From: JBPYFK01 sp051984675
Lineage (GTDB): Bacteria; Actinomycetota; Actinomycetes; Mycobacteriales; Pseudonocardiaceae
DNA length: 64,000 nt
Reading direction: 5' to 3'
Assembly: GCA_051984675.1 (NCBI GenBank)
Contig: JBPYFK010000034.1
Location: 14,571 to 78,570 of the forward strand
Shown: in pieces, positions 56,688-64,000 of the stretch
Position numbering within the stretch: the first letter of the stretch is position 1
Layout: each line of letters opens with the position of its first letter
The notes under the pieces: generated by a model
Told to the model about the DNA's origin: nothing
The model's input: the letters and a program-made list of their open reading frames with translations, nothing else
Databases searched by the model: none
Program-made: the position numbers and the translations under genes

Positions 56688-57014
56688 ATGACCGTGTTGC
56701 GCGTGGCCCTGGGTGTGCTTCTGGGGCTGGTCGTGTTGGGCCTGGTGCTGAAGTTGCTACCGCTGCTGATGCTCGCGGCCATGGTGCTCGGCGCCGTCTA
56801 CACGGTGAAGCTGGTGAAAAGGCAAGGCCGGCAGCTGAGGCCGTCTCGGGTGCCGGAGGGCCAGACCGCCCGCGAGGCTGCGAGCTACCGCAGTGCCCGT
56901 GAGTACTGGCTGGCGCAGGCGAACAACCCGGAGGCGTCACCGACTGCCAGGAAGGTGGCGCAAGATCTCGTCGCGTTCAACAACGAACGGTTGCGTGACC
57001 TCGGCACGTATTGA
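56688..57014 (+). CDS. Small membrane-anchored protein of unknown function
   Basis: 108 aa. One long or two close hydrophobic segments at the N-terminus (about 4-42: VALGVLLGLVVLGLVL, LLPLLMLAAMVLGAVY) followed by a basic, helical cytosolic tail. ATG 56688 with AAGGGGG 5 nt upstream. Not recognised as a named family. Convergent with the molybdenum oxidoreductase gene. Confidence 0.6.
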   Translation: MTVLRVALGVLLGLVVLGLVLKLLPLLMLAAMVLGAVYTVKLVKRQGRQLRPSRVPEGQTAREAASYRSAREYWLAQANNPEASPTARKVAQDLVAFNNERLRDLGTY

Positions 57015-57116
57015 CGAGATCGCTGTGCGCCGCCACACAGCGGGCAGGAGCCGCAGGCCGATCGCGAAGCCACGCGGAGCCAACGAAGTACGCGGCCCCT
57101 GGACCACTGTGGACAC

Positions 57117-59444
57117 CTACACCTTGCTTGACTCGACCGGTTCCAGCCGGACCACGATCGCCTTGGAAACGGGGGTGTTCGACTTTTCCGCGACGGCACC
57201 GAGCGGCACGAGCGGGTTCGCTTCCGGGTAGTAGGCTGCCGCGCACCCGTGCGCTGTCGAGTAGGCGACGATACGGAACCGGGTGGCTCGCCGCTCCTCC
57301 ACTGTGCCGTCCTCGGCAGGCCATTCCGACACGAGGTCGACGAGGTCACCGTCGGCGAAGCCGAGTTCGGCGATGTCGCCGGGATTGATCATGATGACGC
57401 GACGTGCGTCTTCGATCCCACGGTAGCGGTCGGACAGACCGTAGATAGTCGTGTTGTACTGGTCGTGACTGCGCAGGGTTTGCAGCAGCAGCCGGCCGGG
57501 CGGCACTCGAATCGGTTCGGGGACGTTGACGGTGAAGTTGGCTTTCCCGGTAGATGTGGGGAAGGTGCGGCTGTCCCTCGGTGGATGAGGCAAGACGAAC
57601 CCGTCGGGCTGGCGGACACGCCGGTTGTAGTCAGCGCAGCCGGGAACTACCGCTGCGATGTGCTCACGGATGACGTCGTAGTCGGCTTCGAACTTCTCCC
57701 ACCGCACCGGGTGGTTCTCGCCGAGAAGAGTGCGGGCGAGCCGGGCGAGGATGGCCACCTCCGACAGCAGGTGCTCCGAGGCCGGGACAAGTCGCCCGCG
57801 CGAGGCGTGGACAACCGACATGGAGTCCTCGACGGTGACGAACTGATCCCCAGAATCCCGGGTGTCGCGTTCGGTCCGTCCCAGAGTCGGCAGGATCAGC
57901 GCAGTACGCCCAGGTACCACGTGCGACCGGTTGAGCTTGGTCGATACCTGGACCGTCAGATCGCAGTCCCGCAGAGCCTTTTCGGTCCCTTCGGTATCTG
58001 GCGTGGCGGAGACGAAGTTGCCGCCCACTCCGAAGAACGCTTTGACTCTGCCGGCGTGCATCGCGTGCAGAGCGTCCACAGTGTCCAGACCGTGGTGCCG
58101 GGGCACCTCCACTCCGAACTCGGCCTCAAGCGCGTCGAGAAAGGCATCGGGCATCTTCTCCCAGATGCCCATCGTACGGTCGCCCTGGACGTTGGAATGC
58201 CCTCGCACGGGACAGACCCCGGCACCGGGCTTGCCGATCATGCCGCGCATCAGCAGCAGGTTGACCACTTCACGGATCGTGGCCACACCCTGCTTCTGCT
58301 GCGTCAGCCCCATCGCCCAGCACGCCACCGTGCGCTGCGAGGAGATCAGCATCTCAGCGATGCGAACGATCTGTTCCCGCGCCATCCCAGTGGCTTCCAG
58401 AACCGCATCCCAGTCGATCTGGGCGGCCTGCTCGGCGAAGGCGGTGAAGCCGTGGGTGTGCTCGTCGACGAACTGCCGGTCAACAACGCCACCCCGGTCC
58501 TGCTCGGCCTGCAGCAGCAGCGCGTTGAGCGCCTTGAACAGGGCCAGGTCACCCCCGATGCGGATCTGGGCGAACTCGTCGGCCAGCGGGGTTCCCCCGC
58601 CGACCACCCCCCGCACGTTCTGCGGGTTCTTGAACCGCATCAGACCTGCCTCCGGCAGCGGATTGACCGCGACGATCCGGCCGCCGGCACGCTTGACCTT
58701 CTCCAGCGAGGCCAACATGCGCGGGTGGTTGGTACCGGGGTTCTGCCCCACGACCACGACCAGGTCGGCGTGTTCGAGGTCGGACAGGGAGACCGATCCC
58801 TTACCGATGCCGATCGTCTCGTTGAGCGCCGCGCCGGAGGATTCGTGGCACATGTTCGAGCAGTCCGGCAGGTTGTTCGTGCCGAAGCAGCGCACCAGCA
58901 ACTGATACACGAACGCGGCCTCGTTGCTGGTGCGCCCGGACGTGTAGAACACGGCCTCGTCCGGGCTGTCCAGGCCCCGGAGTCGCTGAGCGATCTCGGC
59001 GAACGCCGCATCCCAGGTGATCGGCCGGTAGTGGGTGTCGCCTTCCTGCAGGATCATGGGGTGGGTCAACCGCCCCTGCTGCCCGAGCCAGTAGTCCGTG
59101 CGCTCGGCCAGTTCCGCGACCGAGTGCTGAGCGAAAAACTCGGGAGCCACGCGGCGGGTGGTAGCTTCCTCCGCGACCGCCTTCGCCCCGTTCTCGCAGA
59201 ACTCCGCTAGTTTGCGCCGCTCACCTTCGGCTTCGCGGGGGTCGGGCCACGCGCATCCCGGGCAGTCGAACCCGGACCGCTGGTTGAGCAGCGGCAGCGT
59301 CCGCGCGGAGCGCGCGAGCCCCATCTGCTCCCAGCTTCGTTGCAGGGAAACCAGGACACCCTTCATTCCGGCGGCGGCCGACCCGGGAGCTTCGATCTTC
59401 AGCGCGCTCTCGTCGATGTCGTCGCGGGGTGCGTTTCGTGCCAA
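57117..59444 (-). CDS. FdhF/YdeP-family molybdopterin oxidoreductase
   Basis: 775 aa, formate-dehydrogenase-alpha-like. The Fe-S region is reduced to FDCPGCAWPDP (CxxC) as in YdeP-type proteins. Downstream are FYTSGRTSNEAAF, DLVVVVGQNPGTNHPRML (Mo-bis-MGD binding) and a C-terminal MGD domain with LRSHDQYNTTIYG. No selenocysteine or second subunit is nearby, so the electron partner and substrate are unknown. The TTG start is supported by GGAAGGA 6 nt upstream. Hairpins lie in its probable leader. Confidence 0.86.
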   Translation of the reverse strand: MARNAPRDDIDESALKIEAPGSAAAGMKGVLVSLQRSWEQMGLARSARTLPLLNQRSGFDCPGCAWPDPREAEGERRKLAEFCENGAKAVAEEATTRRVAPEFFAQHSVAELAERTDYWLGQQGRLTHPMILQEGDTHYRPITWDAAFAEIAQRLRGLDSPDEAVFYTSGRTSNEAAFVYQLLVRCFGTNNLPDCSNMCHESSGAALNETIGIGKGSVSLSDLEHADLVVVVGQNPGTNHPRMLASLEKVKRAGGRIVAVNPLPEAGLMRFKNPQNVRGVVGGGTPLADEFAQIRIGGDLALFKALNALLLQAEQDRGGVVDRQFVDEHTHGFTAFAEQAAQIDWDAVLEATGMAREQIVRIAEMLISSQRTVACWAMGLTQQKQGVATIREVVNLLLMRGMIGKPGAGVCPVRGHSNVQGDRTMGIWEKMPDAFLDALEAEFGVEVPRHHGLDTVDALHAMHAGRVKAFFGVGGNFVSATPDTEGTEKALRDCDLTVQVSTKLNRSHVVPGRTALILPTLGRTERDTRDSGDQFVTVEDSMSVVHASRGRLVPASEHLLSEVAILARLARTLLGENHPVRWEKFEADYDVIREHIAAVVPGCADYNRRVRQPDGFVLPHPPRDSRTFPTSTGKANFTVNVPEPIRVPPGRLLLQTLRSHDQYNTTIYGLSDRYRGIEDARRVIMINPGDIAELGFADGDLVDLVSEWPAEDGTVEERRATRFRIVAYSTAHGCAAAYYPEANPLVPLGAVAEKSNTPVSKAIVVRLEPVESSKV

Positions 59445-59472
59445 TGCCTGTCCTTCCGTACCGCGAGGGGGT

Positions 59473-59506
59473 CGGGTGGCGGACTTGGCCCTAAGCCCGC
59501 CACCCG
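59473..59506 (-). promoter_or_regulatory. Hairpin in the probable leader of the Mo-oxidoreductase gene
   Basis: CGGGTGGCGG (59473-59482) pairs exactly with CCGCCACCCG (59497-59506), 29 nt before the TTG start, just outside the ribosome site. A second imperfect stem lies at 59579-59606. Possible mRNA-level control. Confidence 0.5.
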
Positions 59507-59817
59507 CGATCGGCGCAGCAGATGGCTGGCGACACCGCGCCGGCTGCCTTCAACGGAGTCCACTGTGGATCTCTGTCAGGAGTGCCACGCCTGGAGGTGG
59601 CGCTCCCCTGGCTGTGACAACGCGGCCACCGCTCAGGGTTGCTCATTAAGGAACACCTTGCGCGAAGGGTCAGCCACAGTCAAGCCTTTCGCCCGACCTT
59701 TCATGCCAGTGATAGCCAACTGACATTTTAGTTGTTTCCTACAGCGGCAAGTCTATTTCTGCTGGTCATCAGGGTCAATGGGCGCCGACCACGAGGAACC
59801 AAGATCGTCTTGGACTG

Positions 59818-59846
59818 TTGACAAGAGGCGAACATCACGGCAATCT
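59818..59846 (+). promoter_or_regulatory. Candidate promoter of the osmoprotectant ABC operon
   Basis: TTGACA (59818-59823), 17-bp spacer, CAATCT (59841-59846). The -35 is perfect, the -10 weak. It would give a leader of about 275 nt. Confidence 0.45.
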
Positions 59847-59883
59847 GTTCCGCCAATCGGAACATGTTGCTTGTTCCGCAACA
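59847..59883. promoter_or_regulatory. Paired inverted repeats downstream of the candidate promoter
   Basis: GTTCCG-5-CGGAAC (59847-59863) is followed by TGTTGC-7-GCAACA (59865-59883), and GTTCCG recurs at 59873-59878. The arrangement suits a dimeric repressor, possibly the IclR-type protein encoded at the right end of the window. Confidence 0.55.
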
Positions 59884-59893
59884 GTTGATCAGG

Positions 59894-59968
59894 AGGTTGG
59901 TTCCCAACCTGGAGAGGCGAACAGCCCCGGCGAAGCCCGCCGAGCGGAAGGGTTGGGCCGCTCTCCAG
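59894..59968 (+). ncRNA. Structured 5' leader with mutually exclusive helices (candidate cis-regulatory RNA)
   Basis: AGGTTGG (59894-59900) can pair with CCAACCT (59904-59910). The overlapping CCCAACC (59903-59909) can instead pair with GGTTGGG (59951-59957). CTGGAGAG (59909-59916) pairs with CTCTCCAG (59961-59968), crossing the second helix, so a pseudoknot or alternative folds are possible. An inner CGGCG/CGCCG hairpin lies between. It ends about 160 nt before the ABC ATPase start. Not matched to a known riboswitch class. Confidence 0.45.
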
Positions 59969-60126
59969 ACGTCCATGAGCCAGACAAGACCGTAGCAACC
60001 CCACCCATGCCGATGACCGCACTGGCAATCCTCGCCAGCTGGCCTGTCTTCCGTTCGCCGAACCACGACTCGGGGGCCAGGCGACGCGGGGAACGCATGG
60101 GCGGCGATAGGAGTGAACAGGAAAGC

Positions 60127-61368
60127 ATGGCTGAGATACGCGTTGAGGGGTTACACAAGGTGTTCGGGCCGAACGCCAAAGACGCCGTCCGGCGACTGCG
60201 GAAGGGTTCGACGACCCCGGAAGACCTGCGTGCGGAAGGCACCACCGCTGCCGTGGTCGACGCGAGCTTCGAGGTCCGCCCAGGCGAAACCTTCGTCGTC
60301 ATGGGCCTGTCCGGCTCGGGCAAGTCGACACTGATTCGGATGCTCAACGGGCTACTGACCCCCTCCGCCGGGCACGTCCTCGTCAACGGCGAGGACCTCA
60401 CCACGATGTCACCCAAGGACCTCCGAACCACGCGTCAACGCTCGATGAGCATGGTCTTCCAACACTTCGCGCTGCTACCGCACCGCACCGTGCTCGACAA
60501 CGCCGCCTACGCACTGCAGATCCAAGAAGTACCCAAGGCCGAGCGGCTGGAAAAGGCACGGGAGTCGCTGTCGCTGGTGGGGCTGGACGGCTGGGAAGAC
60601 CGCTACCCCCAACAACTCTCGGGCGGCATGCGCCAACGCGTCGGCCTGGCCCGCGCGTTGGCCGCCGGCACCGACGTGCTGCTCATGGACGAAGCGTTCT
60701 CCGCCCTGGACCCACTGATCAAACGCGAGATGCAGGACCAACTCCTGCAACTACAGACCAAGCTGGGCAAAACGATCGTGTTCATCACCCACGACCTCAA
60801 CGAAGCCATGCGCATCGGCGACCGCATCGCCGTCATGCGCAGCGGCCAAATCGTGCAGATCGGCACCTCCGAAGACATCATCAAACACCCCGCCACCGAC
60901 TATGTCGCCAAGTTCATCCAGGACGTCGACCGCTCCCGCGTACTCACCGCATCAGGCGCCCTCTGCGACACCCACCACGTCCTGCGCACCGACTCCGACC
61001 CCACGACCGCACTACGAGTCATGCATGAGCAGGCCACCGACACGGTGCTGGTGCGGGACACCAAAGGTCGCCTGGTGGGCCTGCTGACGAGGGAAGATGC
61101 CGACCGCGCAGCCCGCGCCGGCCGCGCGGAGGTCACACCATCGACCACCGAGGTGCAGTCCGTCCACGCCCACACACCACTGTCGGACCTGTTCGCAGCG
61201 CTGTCACGGTCCACAGCGGGCCTGGCCGTCATCGATGACGACCAGCGCCTACTCGGCACCGTCACCATGCAATCCCTGTGCACCGCACTAGGCGAGCAGG
61301 AGCAGATGAAAGCCACCGACACGGCCCAGAGCGACCGCAATGAGGAGGTGGCGACCAGTGCGGCCTGA
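60127..61368 (+). CDS. Glycine betaine/proline-type ABC transporter ATPase (ProV/OpuAA) with CBS domains
   Basis: 413 aa. Walker A VMGLSGSGKSTLIRML (about 60-75), signature LSGGMRQRVGLARAL, Walker B VLLMDEAFSALD. The C-terminal part (about 275-395) has two CBS repeats (TVLVRDTKGRLVGLLTREDA and AVIDDDQRLLGTVTM), which sense ionic strength in this family. ATG 60127 with AGGAAA close upstream; the frame is open back to 59818 but that part is non-coding leader. Confidence 0.91.
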   Translation: MAEIRVEGLHKVFGPNAKDAVRRLRKGSTTPEDLRAEGTTAAVVDASFEVRPGETFVVMGLSGSGKSTLIRMLNGLLTPSAGHVLVNGEDLTTMSPKDLRTTRQRSMSMVFQHFALLPHRTVLDNAAYALQIQEVPKAERLEKARESLSLVGLDGWEDRYPQQLSGGMRQRVGLARALAAGTDVLLMDEAFSALDPLIKREMQDQLLQLQTKLGKTIVFITHDLNEAMRIGDRIAVMRSGQIVQIGTSEDIIKHPATDYVAKFIQDVDRSRVLTASGALCDTHHVLRTDSDPTTALRVMHEQATDTVLVRDTKGRLVGLLTREDADRAARAGRAEVTPSTTEVQSVHAHTPLSDLFAALSRSTAGLAVIDDDQRLLGTVTMQSLCTALGEQEQMKATDTAQSDRNEEVATSAA

Positions 61369-62260
61369 CCTGCTGCTGGCAGCCCCGACCCTTCCCAGGC
61401 TGCCGATCGGGAACTGGTTCCAGAACCTGGTCAACTGGCTGGAAGACAACTTCGGCCCCGTCTTCGACTTCATCAACATGGTCGTCCAGTCCGCCGTCAC
61501 CGGACTCGCGGCCACCCTGACCCTCCTGCCGGGCCTGATCATGGTCCTGCTCTTCGCCGCGCTCGCGCTGTGGCTCCGGGGCTGGAGATTCGCGATCTTC
61601 ACCCTCGCCGGATTCACCCTCATCGACAGCATGCAAGAAACACACTCAGCCATGCTGACCCTGTCCCTGGTCATCGTCGCCAGCGTCCTCGCCGTCGCGA
61701 TCGCGGTGCCGCTAGGCATCCTCGCCGCCCGCCGCGAGAAAGTCAGCCAGGTGGTCCGACCGGTGCTGGACCTGATGCAGACCATGCCCGCCTTCGTCTA
61801 CCTGATCCCCGTCATCTTCTTCTTCAACATCGGCCCCGTACCCGGCGTCGTCGCCACCGTCGTCTTCGCCCTCCCCCCAGGCGTACGACTCACCGAACTC
61901 GGCATCCGCCAAGTCGACCACGAAGTCGTCGAAGCCGGCGAATCCTTCGGCTCCCCACCACGCAAAGTACTCACCGGCATCCAACTACCCCTGGCCATGC
62001 CCTCCATCATGGCCGGCATCAACCAAGTAATCATGCTCGCACTGTCCATGGTCGTCATCGCCGGAATGGTCGGCGCCGAAGGACTGGGCTCCGAAGTGTT
62101 CACCGCCGTCACCCGCGTCCAACTCGGCGCCGGATTCGAGGCCGGCCTATCCGTCGTGATCCTGGCCGTCTTCCTCGACCGCACCACCGCCGCCCTCGGC
62201 ACCCGATCACCAGTCGGCAAAGCCGAACGCAAGACGAAAGCCGTCGCCACCGCTGCCTGA
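61358..62260 (+). CDS. Glycine betaine/proline-type ABC permease (ProW/OpuAB)
   Basis: 300 aa with about six to seven hydrophobic segments. Conserved regions include LDLMQTMPAFVYLIPVIFFF and the EAA loop EVVEAGESFGSPPRKVLTGI with the following LPLAMPSIMAGINQVIM. GTG 61358 is preferred over ATG 61340 because GAGGAGG lies 8 nt upstream; it overlaps the ATPase gene by 11 nt. Confidence 0.9.
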   Translation: MRPDLLLAAPTLPRLPIGNWFQNLVNWLEDNFGPVFDFINMVVQSAVTGLAATLTLLPGLIMVLLFAALALWLRGWRFAIFTLAGFTLIDSMQETHSAMLTLSLVIVASVLAVAIAVPLGILAARREKVSQVVRPVLDLMQTMPAFVYLIPVIFFFNIGPVPGVVATVVFALPPGVRLTELGIRQVDHEVVEAGESFGSPPRKVLTGIQLPLAMPSIMAGINQVIMLALSMVVIAGMVGAEGLGSEVFTAVTRVQLGAGFEAGLSVVILAVFLDRTTAALGTRSPVGKAERKTKAVATAA

Positions 62261-62315
62261 GACCAAAACCGCAGTTCGTATCCGCCCGATGGGCTCGAAG
62301 GAAAGGCAGAAACCC

Positions 62316-63218
62316 ATGAAACATCGAAGACTCCGCTGGCTCGTGGCGCTGACCGCGGCACTCAGCGCTGTCGCGCTGGTCGCCACGGGCTGCGGAGGCC
62401 GGCAATCCCAGACCGGAACCGGCCAGCAGTCCAAGACGATCAACATTGGCTACATCTCGTGGGACGAGAACATCGCCAACGCCCACCTGTTCAAGGTCCT
62501 GCTGGAAAAGCAGGGCTACAAGGTCAACCTGACCCAGCTCGACGCCGGGCCGACCTACGCCGGCTTGGCCCAGGGCAGCATCGACCTGTTCCAGGACTCG
62601 TGGCTGCCCTCAACCCACGGCGACTACTGGGCGCAGTACAAGAACAAGCTCGAAGACCTGGGCATCTGGTACGACCAGGCCACGCTGAACATCGCCGTGC
62701 CCAACTACGTCACCGACGTCAACTCGATCGCCGACCTCAGAGGTAAGGCGGCCGAGTTCAACGGCCAGATCACGGGTATTGACCCCGGCGCCGGGGAAAC
62801 CCGGATCGTCAAGAACAATGCGATACCGGTGTACGAACTCGACCTTGACTACCAACTCAACACGTCGTCGTCGACGGCGATGCTGGCCTCGCTGGACAAG
62901 GCGGTGAAGGCACACCAACCGATCGCCGTCACGCTGTGGCACCCGCACTGGGCCTACGCCCGGTATCCGCTGAAGGACCTGACCGATCCGAAGGGCGCCA
63001 TGGGCGCCGCCGAACAGCTGCACAGCCTCGGCCGGCAGAACTTCAGCAAGGACTTCCCGGACGTGGCAGCCATGGTCAAGAAGTTCCACCTGACCGACGA
63101 GCAGCTCGGCTCGCTGGAGAACGCGGTCAACCAGGCCCCGAAGGGCCAGGAGGACCAGGCCGCCCAGCAGTGGGCCAACCAGAACCCGCAGGTCGTCTCG
63201 CAGCTCACCACCCAGTAA
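62316..63218 (+). CDS. Glycine betaine/choline-binding lipoprotein (ProX/OpuAC)
   Basis: 300 aa. Signal peptide with lipobox LVATGC (Cys about 26). The mature part shows the aromatic ligand positions of betaine-binding proteins: GYISWDENIANAHL, FQDSWLPSTHGDYW and VTLWHPHWAYARY. Binds a quaternary-ammonium osmolyte and delivers it to the permease. ATG 62316, GAAAGG about 9 nt upstream. Last gene of the operon. Confidence 0.9.
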   Translation: MKHRRLRWLVALTAALSAVALVATGCGGRQSQTGTGQQSKTINIGYISWDENIANAHLFKVLLEKQGYKVNLTQLDAGPTYAGLAQGSIDLFQDSWLPSTHGDYWAQYKNKLEDLGIWYDQATLNIAVPNYVTDVNSIADLRGKAAEFNGQITGIDPGAGETRIVKNNAIPVYELDLDYQLNTSSSTAMLASLDKAVKAHQPIAVTLWHPHWAYARYPLKDLTDPKGAMGAAEQLHSLGRQNFSKDFPDVAAMVKKFHLTDEQLGSLENAVNQAPKGQEDQAAQQWANQNPQVVSQLTTQ

Positions 63219-63232
63219 GGGCGCTGGCCACC

Positions 63233-63266
63233 GCCTTCCGGGACCGGCTCGCCGGCCCCGGAAGGC
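63233..63266 (+). terminator. Terminator hairpin of the osmoprotectant ABC operon
   Basis: GCCTTCCGGG (63233-63242) pairs with CCCGGAAGGC (63257-63266), and an inner CCGGC/GCCGG extends the stem around a 2-nt tip. It starts 15 nt after the stop. Confidence 0.78.
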
Positions 63267-63326
63267 GCACGCCGTGCGCCGGCAGCGTCAGCGCGCGTTC
63301 GGGGAAAACATCCCGCGCCGCCGAGA

Positions 63327-64000
63327 TCAATTGGTTGAGTCCAGATATCCCAACTGCGACGACAATTCCATCGCCGCATCACGCATCGCGTCGACCACTT
63401 CGCGCATCCGGGTGCGATGGAACCGATACGACGGGCCGGACGCGCTCAACGCGGCCACCACCGAGCCGTCGTAGTCATACACCGCGACCGCCGCCGCATT
63501 GAGTCCCAGCTCAAGCTCCTCGTAACTGGTGGCGTACCCATCCCGGACGATCAGGGCGAAATGGTCCCGCAATGCTGCCGTGTCCACCACGGTCCGCGTC
63601 GTGTAGTGTTCCAACGGCTGAACCAAGATCCGCTCCTGGTCCGCCGGCCGTGTATGCGCCAGCAGTACTTTTCCGCTCGACGTCGCGTGCAGGGGTGTCC
63701 GCTGACCAACCCAGTTGTGCGCCGTCACCGACGCAGTCCCACGCGCCTGACTGATGTTCAACGCCACGTCACCGTCGCGGATGGCGAGGTTGACCGTCTC
63801 CCCGAGCTCACCGGCCAGCGCGTCACAAAACGGACGCCCCAACCGAGGCAGATCCATCCGCTCGGTGGCGGCACCGGCCAGCCGCACCACCCCGAAGCCG
63901 ATCGCGTACTTGCCGCGCTCGCCGAGCTGCTCGACCAGTCCCCGGGCCTCCAACACACTCACCAGGCGGGACGCCGTCGACTTGTGCACGCCCAGCTCGC
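63327..64000 (-). CDS. IclR family transcriptional regulator (partial, cut by right edge)
   Basis: About 224 C-terminal residues are visible; the start lies beyond 64000. The end of the HTH (HKSTASRLVSVLEARGLVEQ) is followed by the wing and the IclR effector domain with PLHATSSGKVLLAH and YATSYEELELGLNAAAVAV. Convergent with the osmoprotectant ABC operon, which it may regulate; the GTTCCG/CGGAAC repeats upstream of that operon are candidate sites. Confidence 0.88.
   Translation of the reverse strand, partial: ELGVHKSTASRLVSVLEARGLVEQLGERGKYAIGFGVVRLAGAATERMDLPRLGRPFCDALAGELGETVNLAIRDGDVALNISQARGTASVTAHNWVGQRTPLHATSSGKVLLAHTRPADQERILVQPLEHYTTRTVVDTAALRDHFALIVRDGYATSYEELELGLNAAAVAVYDYDGSVVAALSASGPSYRFHRTRMREVVDAMRDAAMELSSQLGYLDSTN

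Larger units (their letters stand above)
59445..60126. promoter_or_regulatory. 682-bp divergent regulatory region between the Mo-oxidoreductase and ABC-transporter operons
   Basis: No gene found. From left to right it holds a 10-bp hairpin (59473-59506), an imperfect 10-bp hairpin (59579-59606), a candidate promoter (59818-59846), two inverted repeats (59847-59883) and a leader able to form competing helices (59894-59968). Confidence 0.6.

Noticed and set aside
57249..59210. 653-codon open frame on the plus strand opposite the molybdenum oxidoreductase
   Set aside because: It mirrors the codon bias of the real minus-strand gene, shows no family motif and has no ribosome site.
59903..59968. 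Glycine riboswitch upstream of the ABC operon
   Set aside because: The GGAGAG...CTCTC outline is suggestive, but the conserved GCCGAAGG core and CTCTCAGG end are not present as required. Kept as an unassigned structured leader.

Overview
The window is high-GC actinobacterial DNA, most like a Pseudonocardiaceae genome (Amycolatopsis or a relative). The evidence is the GC-rich third codon positions, GTG and TTG starts, ATGA/GTGA gene overlaps, an mce lipid-transport operon, mycofactocin genes and an NDMA-type alcohol dehydrogenase. The genus is an inference. I recognised no rRNA, tRNA, CRISPR array or intact transposon.

Layout. (1) 1-5929, minus: yrbEA-yrbEB-mceA-B-C-mceD, with mceD running off the left edge; a PucR-type regulator diverges from it. 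(2) 7.5-11.6 kb: an isochorismatase-like hydrolase, an amidohydrolase relic, a methyltransferase and a large NB-ARC/LuxR regulator. (3) 11.6-19.1 kb: an oxidative carbohydrate or sugar-acid locus (SMP-30 lactonase, U32-like protein, SSS symporter, oxoglutarate-semialdehyde-type dehydrogenase, Zn-alcohol dehydrogenase) under an IclR regulator whose probable operator occurs twice. (4) 19.6-31.0 kb: a mycofactocin cluster (mftA, B, C, E, an SDR, mftF, mftD, all minus) divergent from an NDMA-dependent methanol/alcohol dehydrogenase, a MoxR ATPase, a VWA protein and an mftM-like methyltransferase. (5) 31.3-40.6 kb: Fe-alcohol dehydrogenase with a histidine kinase and a LuxR response regulator in one operon, then an ALDH-DUF779-acetyl-CoA synthetase operon and a divergent GAF regulator. 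Together 4 and 5 encode alcohol to aldehyde to acid to acyl-CoA, with the redox cofactor and a sensor. A palindrome is shared by three promoter regions here.

(6) 40.7-46.1 kb: a decayed XRE gene, a GH172-like protein, and a split mannitol-family PTS with a polyol dehydrogenase and a SorC regulator. (7) 46.3-57.0 kb is accessory DNA: frameshifted YceI and MmyB-type genes, an XRE/ImmA/DUF6545-like module flanked on both sides by paired 16-bp repeats, small regulators with partner genes, and an HNH relic. (8) 57.1-64.0 kb: a FdhF/YdeP-type molybdenum oxidoreductase; an osmoprotectant ABC transporter with a long leader able to form competing RNA helices; and an IclR gene cut by the right edge.

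The most interesting parts are the alcohol-oxidation island with its shared palindrome and histidine-rich MoxR/VWA pair, the flanked XRE/ImmA module, and the ABC-transporter leader.
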